A DNA stretch of 64,000 nt from Ahrensia sp. (GTDB taxonomy: Bacteria > Pseudomonadota > Alphaproteobacteria > Rhizobiales > Rhizobiaceae). Position numbers and translations under genes: made by a program. Location: the NCBI GenBank assembly GCA_002706335.1, contig PAKZ01000009.1:1-64000 (forward strand), given 5' to 3'. Shown here piece by piece: positions 13,834 through 23,951 of this stretch (positions within the stretch are counted from its first letter, which is position 1; every line of letters begins with the position of its first letter). The notes under the pieces are model-generated. The model did no database searches. It saw only the letters and a program-made list of their open reading frames with translations, and had not been told where the DNA came from.

Positions 13834-14660
13834 ACCCGAATTCGACAGTCGCGGCCGGCAACGTCCGGTTCGCCAATGACGCTCCGCTATCCCTGATTGC
13901 CGGGCCCTGCCAGATGGAGAGCCGCGACCATGCTTTCGACATGGCCGGCGCGCTGAAGGAAATGTGCGACAAGGCCGGTATCGGTCTTGTTTACAAATCC
14001 TCCTTCGACAAGGCCAACCGCACCTCTCTCTCCGGTAAGCGCGGACTCGGGCTCGAAAACTCGCTGCCGGTTTTTGCCGACATCAAGGCCGAGTTCGGCT
14101 TGCCGGTGCTGACCGACATTCACACCGAGGAACAATGCGCCGAGGTTGCCGAGGTCGTCGACATCCTGCAGATACCGGCATTTCTGTGCCGACAGACCGA
14201 CCTGCTTCTCGCCGCGGCGAAGACGGGGCGCGTCATCAATGTCAAGAAGGGCCAGTTCCTGGCGCCCTGGGACATGAAGAACGTGCTGGCCAAGATCGTC
14301 GGCGGCGGCAATGCCAATGTGCTTCTTACGGAACGTGGCGTCTCGTTCGGCTACAATACGCTCGTCTCCGACATGCGGTCGCTGCCCATCATGGCGGAGA
14401 CCGGCGCGCCGGTCATTTTCGATGCGACCCATTCGGTGCAGCAGCCAGGCGGGCAGGGCGGTTCGACCGGCGGCGAACGGCGTTTCGTCGAGACGCTGGC
14501 ACGCGCGGCCGTTGCCGTCGGCGTCGCGGGCGTCTTTGTCGAGACCCATCAGGATCCCGACAATGCGCCCTCGGACGGGCCGAATATGGTCAGGCTCGCG
14601 GACATGCCGCGCCTCATCGAGACCCTGATGGCGTTTGACGGGATCGCGAAGGCCCGCTGA
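13830..14660 (+). CDS. kdsA: 2-dehydro-3-deoxyphosphooctonate aldolase (Kdo-8-P synthase)
   Basis: KdsA condenses phosphoenolpyruvate with arabinose 5-phosphate to Kdo 8-phosphate for lipopolysaccharide. The start is the ATG at 13830 overlapping the VOC gene stop, giving 276 residues; the ORF track version is overextended. Motifs are [37 protein letters not shown] and [18 protein letters not shown]. The Cys in AGPC, with DATHS and the later Glu and Asp, matches the metal-dependent class (as in Aquifex), where the E. coli metal-free enzyme has Asn. Confidence 0.96.
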   Translation: MNPNSTVAAGNVRFANDAPLSLIAGPCQMESRDHAFDMAGALKEMCDKAGIGLVYKSSFDKANRTSLSGKRGLGLENSLPVFADIKAEFGLPVLTDIHTEEQCAEVAEVVDILQIPAFLCRQTDLLLAAAKTGRVINVKKGQFLAPWDMKNVLAKIVGGGNANVLLTERGVSFGYNTLVSDMRSLPIMAETGAPVIFDATHSVQQPGGQGGSTGGERRFVETLARAAVAVGVAGVFVETHQDPDNAPSDGPNMVRLADMPRLIETLMAFDGIAKAR

Positions 14661-14783
14661 TCAGTCCTCCGCAAGGACGACGATGTTTTCCGTCCGTTCC
14701 GGCGCGGGGGGCTGCGGGCCGAAAGCCGTCGCCAGGCCGAGTGCGATCATCGTGAAGGTGAGAATTCCTGCGAGTTGCGTCAC
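14661..14783 (-). CDS. Small membrane protein (40 aa), unknown, GTG start
   Basis: A minus-strand GTG at 14783 opens a 40-residue frame, MTQLAGILTFTMIALGLATA then FGPQPPAPERTENIVVLAED. It is preceded by AAAAAGGGAGGTCGCC, an excellent Shine-Dalgarno. The product has one membrane segment (about residues 4-20) and an acidic, proline-rich tail. It is below the ORF track's length limit. Its TGA abuts the kdsA TGA on the other strand, together forming the palindrome CTGATCAG. No family is recognised. Confidence 0.5.
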   Translation of the reverse strand: MTQLAGILTFTMIALGLATAFGPQPPAPERTENIVVLAED

Positions 14784-14910
14784 GGCGACCTCCCTTTTTG
14801 CCGACGCTCCCGTTGCCCGATTCGGAGCCTGACGCCGAAATGGGTCAAAGCGACGTCACAGAAATGAATTTCTCGGGCAGGAGGTTTCACTTTGTGATCG
14901 CCTCGGCTAA

Positions 14911-16227
<1,317 letters not shown>

Positions 16228-16263
16228 CAAGACCCGAGCATTCGATCCGTATTTTCATTGTGA

Positions 16264-16287
16264 CGCCGCCGGCAGAAGCTGGCGGCG
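16264..16287 (+). terminator. Stem-loop after eno, likely terminator
   Basis: CGCCGCCGGC at 16264-16273 pairs with GCTGGCGGCG at 16278-16287 (ten pairs, one G-T), with an AGAA tetraloop. The following GTTCCGTTTAT is only moderately T-rich, so termination strength is uncertain. Confidence 0.6.
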
Positions 16288-16353
16288 GTTCCGTTTATCG
16301 GGGCTTAACCAAAACCGGCTAGGTTCGAAGCTCCGATCCAGGGGCTTTGTATT

Positions 16354-16662
16354 ATGTGGACCCGTTATCGCCGTCGCTCTCCTCTTCGCCATCTCATCCT
16401 GCCGGTGCTTGCCAGCGGCGTGCTGGTTTACTTCGGCTATCACGCGACCAGCGGTTCGCTGGGTCTCGCCTCCAAGCAGCAATATGAGCAGAGGATCGCC
16501 GCGCTGGAGGGCGAACTTCAAGCGCTCGAAAACAAGCGCGCCGCGTTGGAAAAGAAGACGGCAATGCTTCGTGACGGGTCTCTTGAAAGGGACATGATTG
16601 ACGAACAGGCGCGTCGCCTTTTGGGGGTGACGCGGGCGAACGAGATCGTCATTCTTCAATAA
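16354..16662 (+). CDS. ftsB: FtsB/DivIC family septum formation initiator
   Basis: The 102-residue protein is a short bitopic membrane protein: a basic N-terminus (MWTRYRRRSPLRH), one membrane segment at about residues 13-33, and a coiled coil at about 41-75 (QQYEQRIAALEGELQALENK). The C-terminal part, DMIDEQARRLLGVTRANEIV, is the conserved end of the family. FtsB links FtsL and FtsQ in the divisome and helps trigger septal wall synthesis. Position between eno and pdhA is the standard alphaproteobacterial context. AGGGG lies upstream of the ATG. Confidence 0.9.
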   Translation: MWTRYRRRSPLRHLILPVLASGVLVYFGYHATSGSLGLASKQQYEQRIAALEGELQALENKRAALEKKTAMLRDGSLERDMIDEQARRLLGVTRANEIVILQ

Positions 16663-16671
16663 AAAGCAATT

Positions 16672-16699
16672 AACCGGAATTAAGTTAATCCCGGTTTTT
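16672..16699 (+). terminator. Possible intrinsic terminator after ftsB
   Basis: AACCGG at 16672-16677 pairs with CCGGTT at 16691-16696 and runs into five Ts (16695-16699), starting ten bases after the ftsB stop. The 13-base interior is AT-rich and could pair in part. The stem is short, so this is tentative. Confidence 0.45.
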
Positions 16700-16748
16700 C
16701 GAAGCGATTTGAGCTGCTTATGGAATGCCAGCCATGCGGTTTTAGGCA

Positions 16749-16776
16749 TTGCCATGTCGCAAGGTTACGCTAATCT
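16749..16776 (+). promoter_or_regulatory. Predicted sigma-70 type promoter of the pdh operon
   Basis: TTGCCA at 16749-16754, a 16-base spacer and TAATCT at 16771-16776 lie 32 bases before the pdhA ATG and after the ftsB terminator candidate. The match to consensus is moderate and the position is right for driving the long pdh operon. Confidence 0.45.
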
Positions 16777-16807
16777 ATTTGGCAGAAAAAAGCTAGGGAG
16801 TGAGCGA

Positions 16808-17848
16808 ATGGCAACCCGTGCCAAAAAAGCCCCCGCCGCATCGGCGAAGGGGAAATCCCCGTCATCCGTGAAAGCGCCGCCACCGGCGGAGTTCTCCAAA
16901 GAGGAAGAGCATCACGCCTATCGCGAGATGCTGCTCATCCGTCGTTTCGAGGAAAAGGCCGGCCAGCTCTATGGCATGGGCTTCATTGGCGGCTTCTGTC
17001 ACCTCTATATCGGTCAGGAAGCGGTCGTGGTCGGCATGCAGATGGCCGCCAAGGAAGGCGACCAGATCATCACCGGTTACCGCGACCATGGCCACATGCT
17101 GGCGACAGACATGGACCCGAAGGGCGTGATGGCCGAGTTGACCGGACGGCGCGGCGGCTACTCGAAGGGCAAGGGCGGTTCCATGCACATGTTCTCCAAG
17201 GAGAAGAACTTCTATGGGGGCCATGGCATCGTCGGTGCGCAGGTTTCACTCGGCACCGGACTGGCCTTCGCCAATCGCTACCGGGAGAACGGCGCGGTCT
17301 CGATGACCTATTTCGGCGATGGCGCGGCCAATCAGGGCCAAGTCTACGAAAGCTTCAACATGGCTGCCCTATGGAAGCTCCCGGTAGTCTACGTCATCGA
17401 GAACAACCGCTACGCCATGGGGACATCGGTCTCTCGCGCGTCGGCCCAGACCGACTTCTCGCAACGCGGCGCGTCTTTTCTCATTCCAGGCCTGCAGGTC
17501 AACGGCATGGATGTCAGGGCGGTGAAGGCAGCCGGCGAGTATGCGCTTGAACATGCCCGCTCCGGCAAGGGGCCGATCATCATGGAAATGCAGACCTACC
17601 GCTATCGCGGCCATTCCATGTCCGATCCGGCCAAATACCGTTCCAAGGACGAAGTCCAGAAGATGCGTTCCGAGCAGGACCCGATCGAGCAGATCAAGGC
17701 TCGTATGATAGAACTGGGTCATGCGGACGAAGCGGAGCTGAAGGCGATCGACAAGGAAGTACGCGACGTCGTTTCGGCCGCCGCCGAGTTTTCGCAGGCT
17801 GATCCCGAACCCGATCCGTCCGAACTCTACACAGATATCCTGCATTGA
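16808..17848 (+). CDS. pdhA: Pyruvate dehydrogenase E1 component, alpha subunit
   Basis: PdhA and PdhB form the thiamine diphosphate-dependent E1 that decarboxylates pyruvate and acetylates lipoyl groups of E2. The ATG at 16808, with AGGGAGTGAGCGA upstream, gives 346 residues; the ORF track's start at 16709 adds a non-family extension. An Ala/Lys/Pro-rich N-terminal tail of about 35 residues precedes the core. The thiamine site is GDGAANQGQVYESFNMAALW followed by VIENN, and the phosphorylation-loop-like RYRGHSMSDPAKYR is present. It opens the cluster pdhA-(membrane protein)-pdhB-pdhC. Confidence 0.97.
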   Translation: MATRAKKAPAASAKGKSPSSVKAPPPAEFSKEEEHHAYREMLLIRRFEEKAGQLYGMGFIGGFCHLYIGQEAVVVGMQMAAKEGDQIITGYRDHGHMLATDMDPKGVMAELTGRRGGYSKGKGGSMHMFSKEKNFYGGHGIVGAQVSLGTGLAFANRYRENGAVSMTYFGDGAANQGQVYESFNMAALWKLPVVYVIENNRYAMGTSVSRASAQTDFSQRGASFLIPGLQVNGMDVRAVKAAGEYALEHARSGKGPIIMEMQTYRYRGHSMSDPAKYRSKDEVQKMRSEQDPIEQIKARMIELGHADEAELKAIDKEVRDVVSAAAEFSQADPEPDPSELYTDILH

Positions 17849-17861
17849 CGGGCGCGCGTCG

Positions 17862-18140
17862 ATGCAGGCCTGGCCGGACATCAAGGTGTACCTGCTGGCG
17901 GCGGGCGTCATCGCCCTGTTCGGTTGGTTCTTCTGGCATGTCGTCAGTGCCTATGTCGGCGTCGGAAAACGGGTCGCGCACTATCTGGACAGCGGTTCCG
18001 AGCGTCGCCGTGCGGCGCTGGAGCGCGAGATCCGGTTCGGCAAGGACCCGCTTTGGCTACGCGCGCTTCGCGTCATCTTCGTTGTTGCGGCAATCGGCCT
18101 GATGGCGTTGCTTTTTTGGAATAAACTCCGGGTCCGGTAG
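17862..18140 (+). CDS. Small two-helix membrane protein within the pdh operon
   Basis: The 92-residue protein has hydrophobic segments at about residues 9-32 ([20 protein letters not shown]) and 70-87 ([16 protein letters not shown]), with a charged stretch between them ([21 protein letters not shown]). It starts 13 bases after the pdhA stop and ends 29 bases before pdhB, so it should be co-transcribed. I do not recognise the family. It might be a lineage-specific insertion in the E1 genes; a role in anchoring the complex is only speculation. Confidence 0.75.
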   Translation: MQAWPDIKVYLLAAGVIALFGWFFWHVVSAYVGVGKRVAHYLDSGSERRRAALEREIRFGKDPLWLRALRVIFVVAAIGLMALLFWNKLRVR

Positions 18141-18169
18141 GACCTGAAAAAAATACAGGTGAGGAAACC

Positions 18170-19627
18170 ATGCCCGTAGAAATCCTGATGCCTGCGCTTT
18201 CTCCGACGATGGAGGAGGGCAATCTGGCCAAATGGCTGAAAAAGGAAGGCGATGAAGTCGCTTCCGGCGACGTGATCGCGGAGATCGAGACCGACAAGGC
18301 GACGATGGAAGTCGAGGCCGTCGACGAAGGCGTGATCGGCAAGATTCTGATCGACGAAGGCACTGAAGGCGTGAAAGTGAATACGCCGATCGCCATTCTG
18401 TTGCAGGAAGGCGAGAGCGCGGACGATATCGGCAAGAGCGGTGACAAAGGCGGATCGGAAGAGACGACCCGCGATCCGCATGGCGGACGCGGCGCAGACG
18501 GCGCGGCCGGCGAGGGTACGGCCGCAGCCGGCAATTCCGTCGAAGACATGGACGCCCGCCGCGTACCGGCCGAAGGCAAGGTGCATCCCAAGCCCAAGGC
18601 TCCGGATGTGGCCTCGGATCCCGACATTCCCGAGGGCACGGAAATGGTGCCGACCACGGTGCGCGAGGCATTGCGCGACGCGATGGCCGAGGAAATGCGC
18701 AAGGACGAAAGCGTCTATGTGATGGGCGAGGAGGTCGCCGAATATCAGGGCGCCTATAAGGTAACCCAGGGCCTGCTCGACGAATTCGGCGCCAAGCGCG
18801 TGGTTGATACACCGATCACCGAACACGGTTTCGCGGGTATAGGCGTCGGCGCAGCGATGGCCGGCCTGAAGCCGATCGTCGAATTTATGACCTTTAACTT
18901 CGCCATGCAGGCGATCGACCAGATCATCAACTCCGCTGCCAAGACACTCTACATGTCGGGCGGCCAGATGGGGGCGCCGATGGTGTTCCGCGGCCCGAAC
19001 GGCGCAGCGGCGCGCGTCGCCGCGCAGCACAGCCAGGACTACGCGGCGTGGTACAGCCACGTCCCGGGCCTGAAAGTCATACAACCCTATTCCGCTGCTG
19101 ACGCGAAAGGCCTTCTCAAGGCGGCGATCCGCGATCCGAACCCGGTCATCTTCCTGGAAAACGAAATCCTCTACGGACAGACATTCGACGTTCCGAAGAT
19201 GGACGATTTCGTTCTGCCGATCGGCAAGGCACGGATCCACAAATCTGGCAGCGACGTGACCATCGTTTCCTTCGGGATTGGCATGACCTACGCGATCAAG
19301 GCCGCAGAGGAACTGTCCGGAATGGATATCGACGCCGAGGTCATCGATCTGCGCACGATACGCCCGATGGACCTGCCGACGGTGATCGAAAGCGTCAAGA
19401 AGACCGGCCGCCTAGTGACCGTCGAGGAAGGCTTCCCGCAGAGCTCGGTCGGCGACTTTATCGCCAACCGTGTCCAGCGCGAGGCGTTCGATTATCTCGA
19501 CGCGCCGGTCATTACCATTGCCGGCAAGGACGTGCCGATGCCTTACGCGGCCAATCTTGAAAAACTGGCCCTGCCGAATGTCGGCGAAGTCGTCGACGCG
19601 GTCAAAGCCGTTACCTACGCGGGCTGA
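18170..19627 (+). CDS. pdhB: Pyruvate dehydrogenase E1 component, beta subunit, with N-terminal lipoyl domain
   Basis: The 485-residue protein joins an N-terminal lipoyl domain (about residues 1-80, lipoylation site ETDKATMEV at Lys44) to an acidic and Gly/Ala-rich linker and then the E1 beta domain from about residue 160 ([19 protein letters not shown]). The transketolase-type core includes EGFPQSSVG in the C-terminal domain. A lipoyl domain on E1 beta is known in alphaproteobacteria and some others. GAGG lies before the ATG. The lipoyl region is nearly the same as that of pdhC. Confidence 0.97.
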   Translation: MPVEILMPALSPTMEEGNLAKWLKKEGDEVASGDVIAEIETDKATMEVEAVDEGVIGKILIDEGTEGVKVNTPIAILLQEGESADDIGKSGDKGGSEETTRDPHGGRGADGAAGEGTAAAGNSVEDMDARRVPAEGKVHPKPKAPDVASDPDIPEGTEMVPTTVREALRDAMAEEMRKDESVYVMGEEVAEYQGAYKVTQGLLDEFGAKRVVDTPITEHGFAGIGVGAAMAGLKPIVEFMTFNFAMQAIDQIINSAAKTLYMSGGQMGAPMVFRGPNGAAARVAAQHSQDYAAWYSHVPGLKVIQPYSAADAKGLLKAAIRDPNPVIFLENEILYGQTFDVPKMDDFVLPIGKARIHKSGSDVTIVSFGIGMTYAIKAAEELSGMDIDAEVIDLRTIRPMDLPTVIESVKKTGRLVTVEEGFPQSSVGDFIANRVQREAFDYLDAPVITIAGKDVPMPYAANLEKLALPNVGEVVDAVKAVTYAG

Positions 19628-19641
19628 GGGGGAGAGGAACC

Positions 19642-21030
19642 ATGCCGATCAACATTACAATGCCTGCGCTCTCCCCGACGATGGAAGAGGGCAATCTCGC
19701 CAAATGGCTCGTCAAGGAAGGCGACACCGTCAGCTCCGGTGACGTGATTGCCGAGATCGAGACCGACAAGGCGACCATGGAAGTCGAGGCCGTCGATGAA
19801 GGAACGGTGGCGAAGATTCTCGTCCCCGAAGGCACCGAAGGCGTCAAGGTCAATGCCGTCATCGCCGTTCTTGCCGGGGAAGGCGAGGATGTCAGCGACG
19901 CGGTCGCGGCCGCCGGCAACGGTTCTGGCGGATCGTCGGAAAAGGCGCCTGCGAAGGAAGAGCCGAAGGCGGAAGCCGCGCCGGCCAAGGAAAAGCCCAA
20001 GGCCGCGCCGACGCCGGAATCTGCGAAGGCGGCGGTGTCGCCGAGCATTCCCGACGACGTCAAGGCCGGTCCGGTGCCGGTCAAGGACGGCGAGAAGGTC
20101 TTCGCATCCCCGCTGGCGCGGCGTATCGCCAAGGCCGAAGGCGTCGACATCACTGCCATTTCCGGCAGCGGTCCGCACGGTCGTATCGTCAAGCGCGATG
20201 TGGAATCGGCGGCCGCCGGCGGTGCAAAGGCACCGGCCGTGGCGGAAAAGGCTCCGTCCGCTGGCGCTCCTGCGCCAGCAATGGCCGCCGGCCCGTCCAC
20301 CGACGCCGTGCTGAAACTGTTCGAGGAAGGCTCCTACGAGCTGGTCAAGCATGACGGCATGCGCAAGACGATCGCCAAGCGGCTCATGGAAGCCAAGCAG
20401 ACGATCCCGCATTTCTACGTCTCGATCGACTGTGAACTAGACGCATTGCTGAAACTGCGCGGCGAATTGAACAAGGCCGCGCCGGTCAAGGACGACAAAC
20501 CGGCCTACAAGCTGTCCGTCAACGACATGGTCATCAAGGCGCTGGCGCTGGCGCTCCGTGACGTGCCGGATGCGAATGTCTCCTGGACGGACGAGGCGAT
20601 GGTCAAGCACAAGCATGCCGATGTCGGCGTTGCCGTGTCGATCCCGGGCGGACTAATCACGCCGATCGTGCGCCAGGCCGAAATGAAGCCGCTTTCAGTC
20701 ATCTCCAACGAGATGAAGGATCTCGGCAAGCGCGCCAAGGACCGCAAGCTGCAGCCGCAGGAATATCAGGGCGGCACGTCGGCGGTCTCGAATATGGGCA
20801 TGATGGGCGTCAAGACCTTCTCGGCTGTGATCAACCCGCCGCATGCGACGATCCTCGCGGTCGGCGCGGGCGAACAGCGCCCGGTCGTCAAGGACGGTGC
20901 ATTGGCCATCGCGCAGGTGATGACGGTGACGCTGTCGACCGACCATCGCTGCGTCGACGGTGCGCTCGGCGAGGAACTGCTCGCGGCCTTCAAGGGCTAT
21001 ATCGAGAACCCGATGTCGATGCTGGTCTAG
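19642..21030 (+). CDS. pdhC: Pyruvate dehydrogenase E2, dihydrolipoamide acetyltransferase
   Basis: The E2 core enzyme moves the acetyl group from lipoamide to coenzyme A and forms the scaffold of the complex. Its 462 residues contain one lipoyl domain (1-80, lipoyl Lys in ETDKATMEV), an Ala/Pro/Lys linker, the peripheral subunit-binding domain near 150-190 ([33 protein letters not shown]) and the catalytic acetyltransferase domain ending with the active-site [12 protein letters not shown]. It starts 14 bases after pdhB with GGGGGAGAGG upstream. Confidence 0.97.
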   Translation: MPINITMPALSPTMEEGNLAKWLVKEGDTVSSGDVIAEIETDKATMEVEAVDEGTVAKILVPEGTEGVKVNAVIAVLAGEGEDVSDAVAAAGNGSGGSSEKAPAKEEPKAEAAPAKEKPKAAPTPESAKAAVSPSIPDDVKAGPVPVKDGEKVFASPLARRIAKAEGVDITAISGSGPHGRIVKRDVESAAAGGAKAPAVAEKAPSAGAPAPAMAAGPSTDAVLKLFEEGSYELVKHDGMRKTIAKRLMEAKQTIPHFYVSIDCELDALLKLRGELNKAAPVKDDKPAYKLSVNDMVIKALALALRDVPDANVSWTDEAMVKHKHADVGVAVSIPGGLITPIVRQAEMKPLSVISNEMKDLGKRAKDRKLQPQEYQGGTSAVSNMGMMGVKTFSAVINPPHATILAVGAGEQRPVVKDGALAIAQVMTVTLSTDHRCVDGALGEELLAAFKGYIENPMSMLV

Positions 21031-21042
21031 GCCGGTCCGGTC

Positions 21043-21681
21043 ATGAAAACCGTCCTTGCCTTCGGCGACTCGCTGACCTGGGGCTACGACCCCGATACCC
21101 TGTCCCGCCATGCGCGCGAAAACCGCTGGCCGGTGGCGCTCGCAGAGGCGCTTGGCGGACGGGTCGAGGTGATCGCCGAGGGCTTGAACGGGCGCACGAC
21201 CGCTTATGACGACCATCTGGCCGACAGCGACCGAAACGGCGCGCGGGTTTTGCCGACAGTGCTGGCTACGCACAAGCCGCTCGATCTCGTTATCCTCATG
21301 CTTGGGACGAACGACCTCAAACCGGCGGTTCACGGCCACGCGATCTCGGCGAAGAACGGCATTAAGAGGCTCGTCAGCCTCGTGCGCCATCATGACTGGG
21401 CGCTGGACGTCGAAGGGCCCGGCGTGCTGATCGTCGCGCCGCCGCCATTCTGCGAGGCTGCGACGCCGGATTTCGCCGCCATGTTCGGCCGCAGCATCGA
21501 GGAATCGCACATGCTGGGATCGCTCTACGCCGATCTCGCTGACGAAATGGAATGTGGATTCTTCGATGCGTCGACCGTCGCCAAGACCTCGCCGCTGGAC
21601 GGAATTCACCTCGACGCGGCGAACACGAAAGCCGTCGGCAAGGCGCTGGCGCCGGTCGTTTCGCTGATGCTCGGGCTATAA
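21043..21681 (+). CDS. SGNH/GDSL family hydrolase (arylesterase type)
   Basis: The 212-residue protein has the SGNH hydrolase blocks: block I AFGDSLTWGYDP with the nucleophile serine near residue 9, block III LMLGTNDLK, and block V DGIHLDAANTKAVG with the Asp-His pair. There is no signal peptide, so it acts in the cytoplasm. Members cleave esters; the natural substrate is unknown. It starts 12 bases after pdhC, and a hydrolase of this kind in the pdh cluster is a familiar rhizobial arrangement, though its link to pyruvate dehydrogenase is not known. Confidence 0.9.
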   Translation: MKTVLAFGDSLTWGYDPDTLSRHARENRWPVALAEALGGRVEVIAEGLNGRTTAYDDHLADSDRNGARVLPTVLATHKPLDLVILMLGTNDLKPAVHGHAISAKNGIKRLVSLVRHHDWALDVEGPGVLIVAPPPFCEAATPDFAAMFGRSIEESHMLGSLYADLADEMECGFFDASTVAKTSPLDGIHLDAANTKAVGKALAPVVSLMLGL

Positions 21682-21756
21682 GTTGATAAGGATCAAGGAG
21701 GGAATAGTCACAGGACGTAGGGTCGGATACACGACGAAGAAATCAGGAGGTATCCC

Positions 21757-22020
21757 ATGTCCCACGTCCCCCACGAACTGGCCGAAGAATTCCCGGAACT
21801 GGTCGCCGAAATTCATCATCTGCGTGAAACGGATGGCCATTTTCACCGGATCACGAACGAATATCACGAGGTAAACCGGGCCATTCACCGTGCCGAGACC
21901 GATGTGGAGCCGAGCGACGATTTCCGTCTGGAAGAAATGCGGAAGCAGCGTTTGGCTCTGAAAGATGAAATCTACGGGATGCTGGTCAAGCCGGAACCCG
22001 TCGCAGAAGACCCCGCATAA
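21757..22020 (+). CDS. DUF465 (YdcH-like) small coiled-coil protein
   Basis: The 87-residue, highly charged protein starts MSHVPHELAEEFPELVAEIHHLRETDGHFHRITNEYHEVN in essence, the DUF465/YdcH pattern, with a helical hairpin and LRLEEMRKQRLALKDEIYGML-like second helix. AGGAGGTATCCC precedes the ATG. Function is unknown in this family. It lies between the hydrolase and lpdA in the pdh cluster. Confidence 0.88.
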   Translation: MSHVPHELAEEFPELVAEIHHLRETDGHFHRITNEYHEVNRAIHRAETDVEPSDDFRLEEMRKQRLALKDEIYGMLVKPEPVAEDPA

Positions 22021-22101
22021 GGGCGGCGACGACGGCTCCACTCCCGAAACCGGTCCAAGCCGAACGAGGCAGCCGGTCCAAACAAGAGGAGTGGAGCGCC
22101 C

Positions 22102-23547
22102 ATGTCGAACGCGTATGACGTCATCATCATCGGATCGGGTCCCGGCGGCTACGTCGCCGCGATCCGGTCCGCGCAGCTCGGGCTCAAAACGGCGATCGTC
22201 GAGCGCGAACATCTCGGCGGCATCTGCCTGAACTGGGGCTGCATCCCGACCAAGGCGCTGCTGCGCTCTGCCGAGGTCATGGACTTCGCCAGCCACGCCA
22301 AGAATTACGGCCTCAAGCTCGACGGCACGATCAGCGCAGACACCAAGGCGGTGGTCGAACGCTCGCGCGGCGTTTCGGGCCGGCTGAACGGCGGCGTCGG
22401 CATGCTGATGAAGAAGAACAAGATCGACGTCATCTGGGGCGAGGCGAAACTCGCCGGCAAGGGCAAGATCACCGTCGGCAAGCCATCCAAGAAACCGATG
22501 GAGCCGCAGCACCCGGCACCGAAGAACACTCTGGGCGAGGGCGAATACACCGCCAAGCATATCATCGTCGCCACCGGCGCACGGCCGCGGTCGCTTCCGG
22601 GAATCGAGCCCGACGGCAAACTGATCTGGACCTATTTCGAGGCGATGGTGCCGCAGGAAATGCCGAAGAAGCTCGTCGTCATGGGCTCCGGCGCGATCGG
22701 CATCGAATTCGCGAGCTTCTACAACTCGATGGGTGTCGACGTCACGGTGGTCGAACTGATGCCGCAGGTCATGCCGGTCGAGGATGCGGAAATCTCCAAG
22801 CTCGCTCGCAAGCAGCTTGAGAAGCACGGTCTGAAGATCATCACCGAGGCGAAGGTTTCCAAGGTCGACAAGAAGGCCAATTCGATTGTCGCCCATGTCG
22901 AGACCAAGGACGGCAAGACGCAGACCATCGAGGCCGACCGGCTGATCTCGGCTGTCGGCGTGCAGGGCAATATCGAGAATCTCGGCCTTGAAGCGCTCGG
23001 CGTGAAGACCGATCGCGGCTGCGTGGTGATCGACGGCTACGGCAAGACCAATGTCGAGGGCATCTACGCCATCGGCGACGTCGCCGGCCCGCCCATGCTG
23101 GCCCACAAGGCCGAGCATGAAGGCGTGATCTGCGTCGAGAAGATCGCCGGCGTGCCGGGCGTGCACCCGATGGACCGCTCGATGATCCCGGGTTGTACTT
23201 ATTGCCATCCGCAGGTCGCCTCCGTCGGCCTGACCGAAGCCAAGGCCAAGGAAGCCGGCCACGACATCCGCGTCGGCCGCTTTCCGTTCGCCGCAAACGG
23301 CAAGGCGATTGCGCTCGGCGAGGATCAGGGCCTGATCAAGACGATTTTCGACAAGAAGACCGGGCAATTGCTCGGCGCCCATATGGTCGGCGCGGAAGTG
23401 ACCGAACTGATCCAGGGCTTCGTCGTGGCGATGAACCTGGAGACGACCGAGGAAGAACTGATGCACACGATCTTCCCGCATCCGACGCTTTCGGAGATGA
23501 TGAAGGAAAGCGTGCTGGATGCCTATGGGCGTGTGCTGAACGCCTGA
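22102..23547 (+). CDS. lpdA: Dihydrolipoyl dehydrogenase (E3)
   Basis: E3 reoxidises dihydrolipoamide with FAD and NAD+. The 481-residue protein has the FAD motif IIGSGPGGYVAAIRSAQLG, the redox disulfide GGICLNWGCIPTKALL (CxxxxC), the NAD motif VVMGSGAIGIEFASF, the second FAD motif YAIGDVAGPPMLAHKA and the C-terminal HPTLSEMMKES with the catalytic His-Glu pair. An insertion around residues 125-150 (PSKKPMEPQHPAPKNTLGEG) is seen in this alphaproteobacterial subtype. AAGAGGAGTGGAGCGCCC precedes the ATG. Confidence 0.97.
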   Translation: MSNAYDVIIIGSGPGGYVAAIRSAQLGLKTAIVEREHLGGICLNWGCIPTKALLRSAEVMDFASHAKNYGLKLDGTISADTKAVVERSRGVSGRLNGGVGMLMKKNKIDVIWGEAKLAGKGKITVGKPSKKPMEPQHPAPKNTLGEGEYTAKHIIVATGARPRSLPGIEPDGKLIWTYFEAMVPQEMPKKLVVMGSGAIGIEFASFYNSMGVDVTVVELMPQVMPVEDAEISKLARKQLEKHGLKIITEAKVSKVDKKANSIVAHVETKDGKTQTIEADRLISAVGVQGNIENLGLEALGVKTDRGCVVIDGYGKTNVEGIYAIGDVAGPPMLAHKAEHEGVICVEKIAGVPGVHPMDRSMIPGCTYCHPQVASVGLTEAKAKEAGHDIRVGRFPFAANGKAIALGEDQGLIKTIFDKKTGQLLGAHMVGAEVTELIQGFVVAMNLETTEEELMHTIFPHPTLSEMMKESVLDAYGRVLNA

Positions 23548-23586
23548 CCGGCATAGCGGAAACCTCGGGAACACGGAGGCAGGACG

Positions 23587-23832
23587 ATGAATGGAATTGG
23601 ATGGCTTGGAGCGATCATTATCGGCGGGCTCGCCGGGTGGCTTGCCGAGAAAGTGATGAAAAGCAACACCGGCCTGTTGATGAACATCGTGCTCGGCATT
23701 GTCGGCTCGATCGTCTTCAGCGCGATACTACAGGCCTTCGGCTTTTTCGGGAGAGGATGGATCGCCTTCCTGGTCCCCGGCTTCATCGGCGCGTGCCTGC
23801 TGATCTATCTTGCCCGGTTGCTCCGCAGGTAA
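23587..23832 (+). CDS. GlsB/YeaQ/YmgE family small membrane protein
   Basis: The 81-residue protein has three hydrophobic segments and the family's glycine-rich pattern: WLGAIIIGGLAGWLAEKVMKSNTGLLMNIVLGIVGS in essence. This transglycosylase-associated family is often stress-induced, but its biochemical role is unknown. GGAGGCAGGACG precedes the ATG. It lies between lpdA and lipA, its usual rhizobial place, and a six-pair stem-loop without T-run begins at its stop. Confidence 0.9.
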   Translation: MNGIGWLGAIIIGGLAGWLAEKVMKSNTGLLMNIVLGIVGSIVFSAILQAFGFFGRGWIAFLVPGFIGACLLIYLARLLRR

Positions 23833-23951
23833 GGCTGCAGAGCGCAAGGCAGCCATGTCCGGCGGATGGTCGCATTTCCTTCCGCCGGTTGCTATCTAGA
23901 TGACAGGCTAAGAGAAAGGCCGCGAGCGCGGCGAAAGAGACCGAGGAATTC

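Noticed and set aside
16670-16689. Possible CtrA site (TTAA repeats) upstream of pdhA
   Set aside because: The TTAA copies are spaced by six and one bases, not the seven of the CtrA consensus; the area fits an ftsB terminator better.
21676-23574. Minus-strand ORF of 632 aa
   Set aside because: It is antisense to lpdA and the DUF465 gene; a shadow frame.
23833-23854. GGCTGC/GCAGCC stem-loop after the GlsB-like gene as a terminator
   Set aside because: Only six pairs with a ten-base loop and no T-run; too weak to call.
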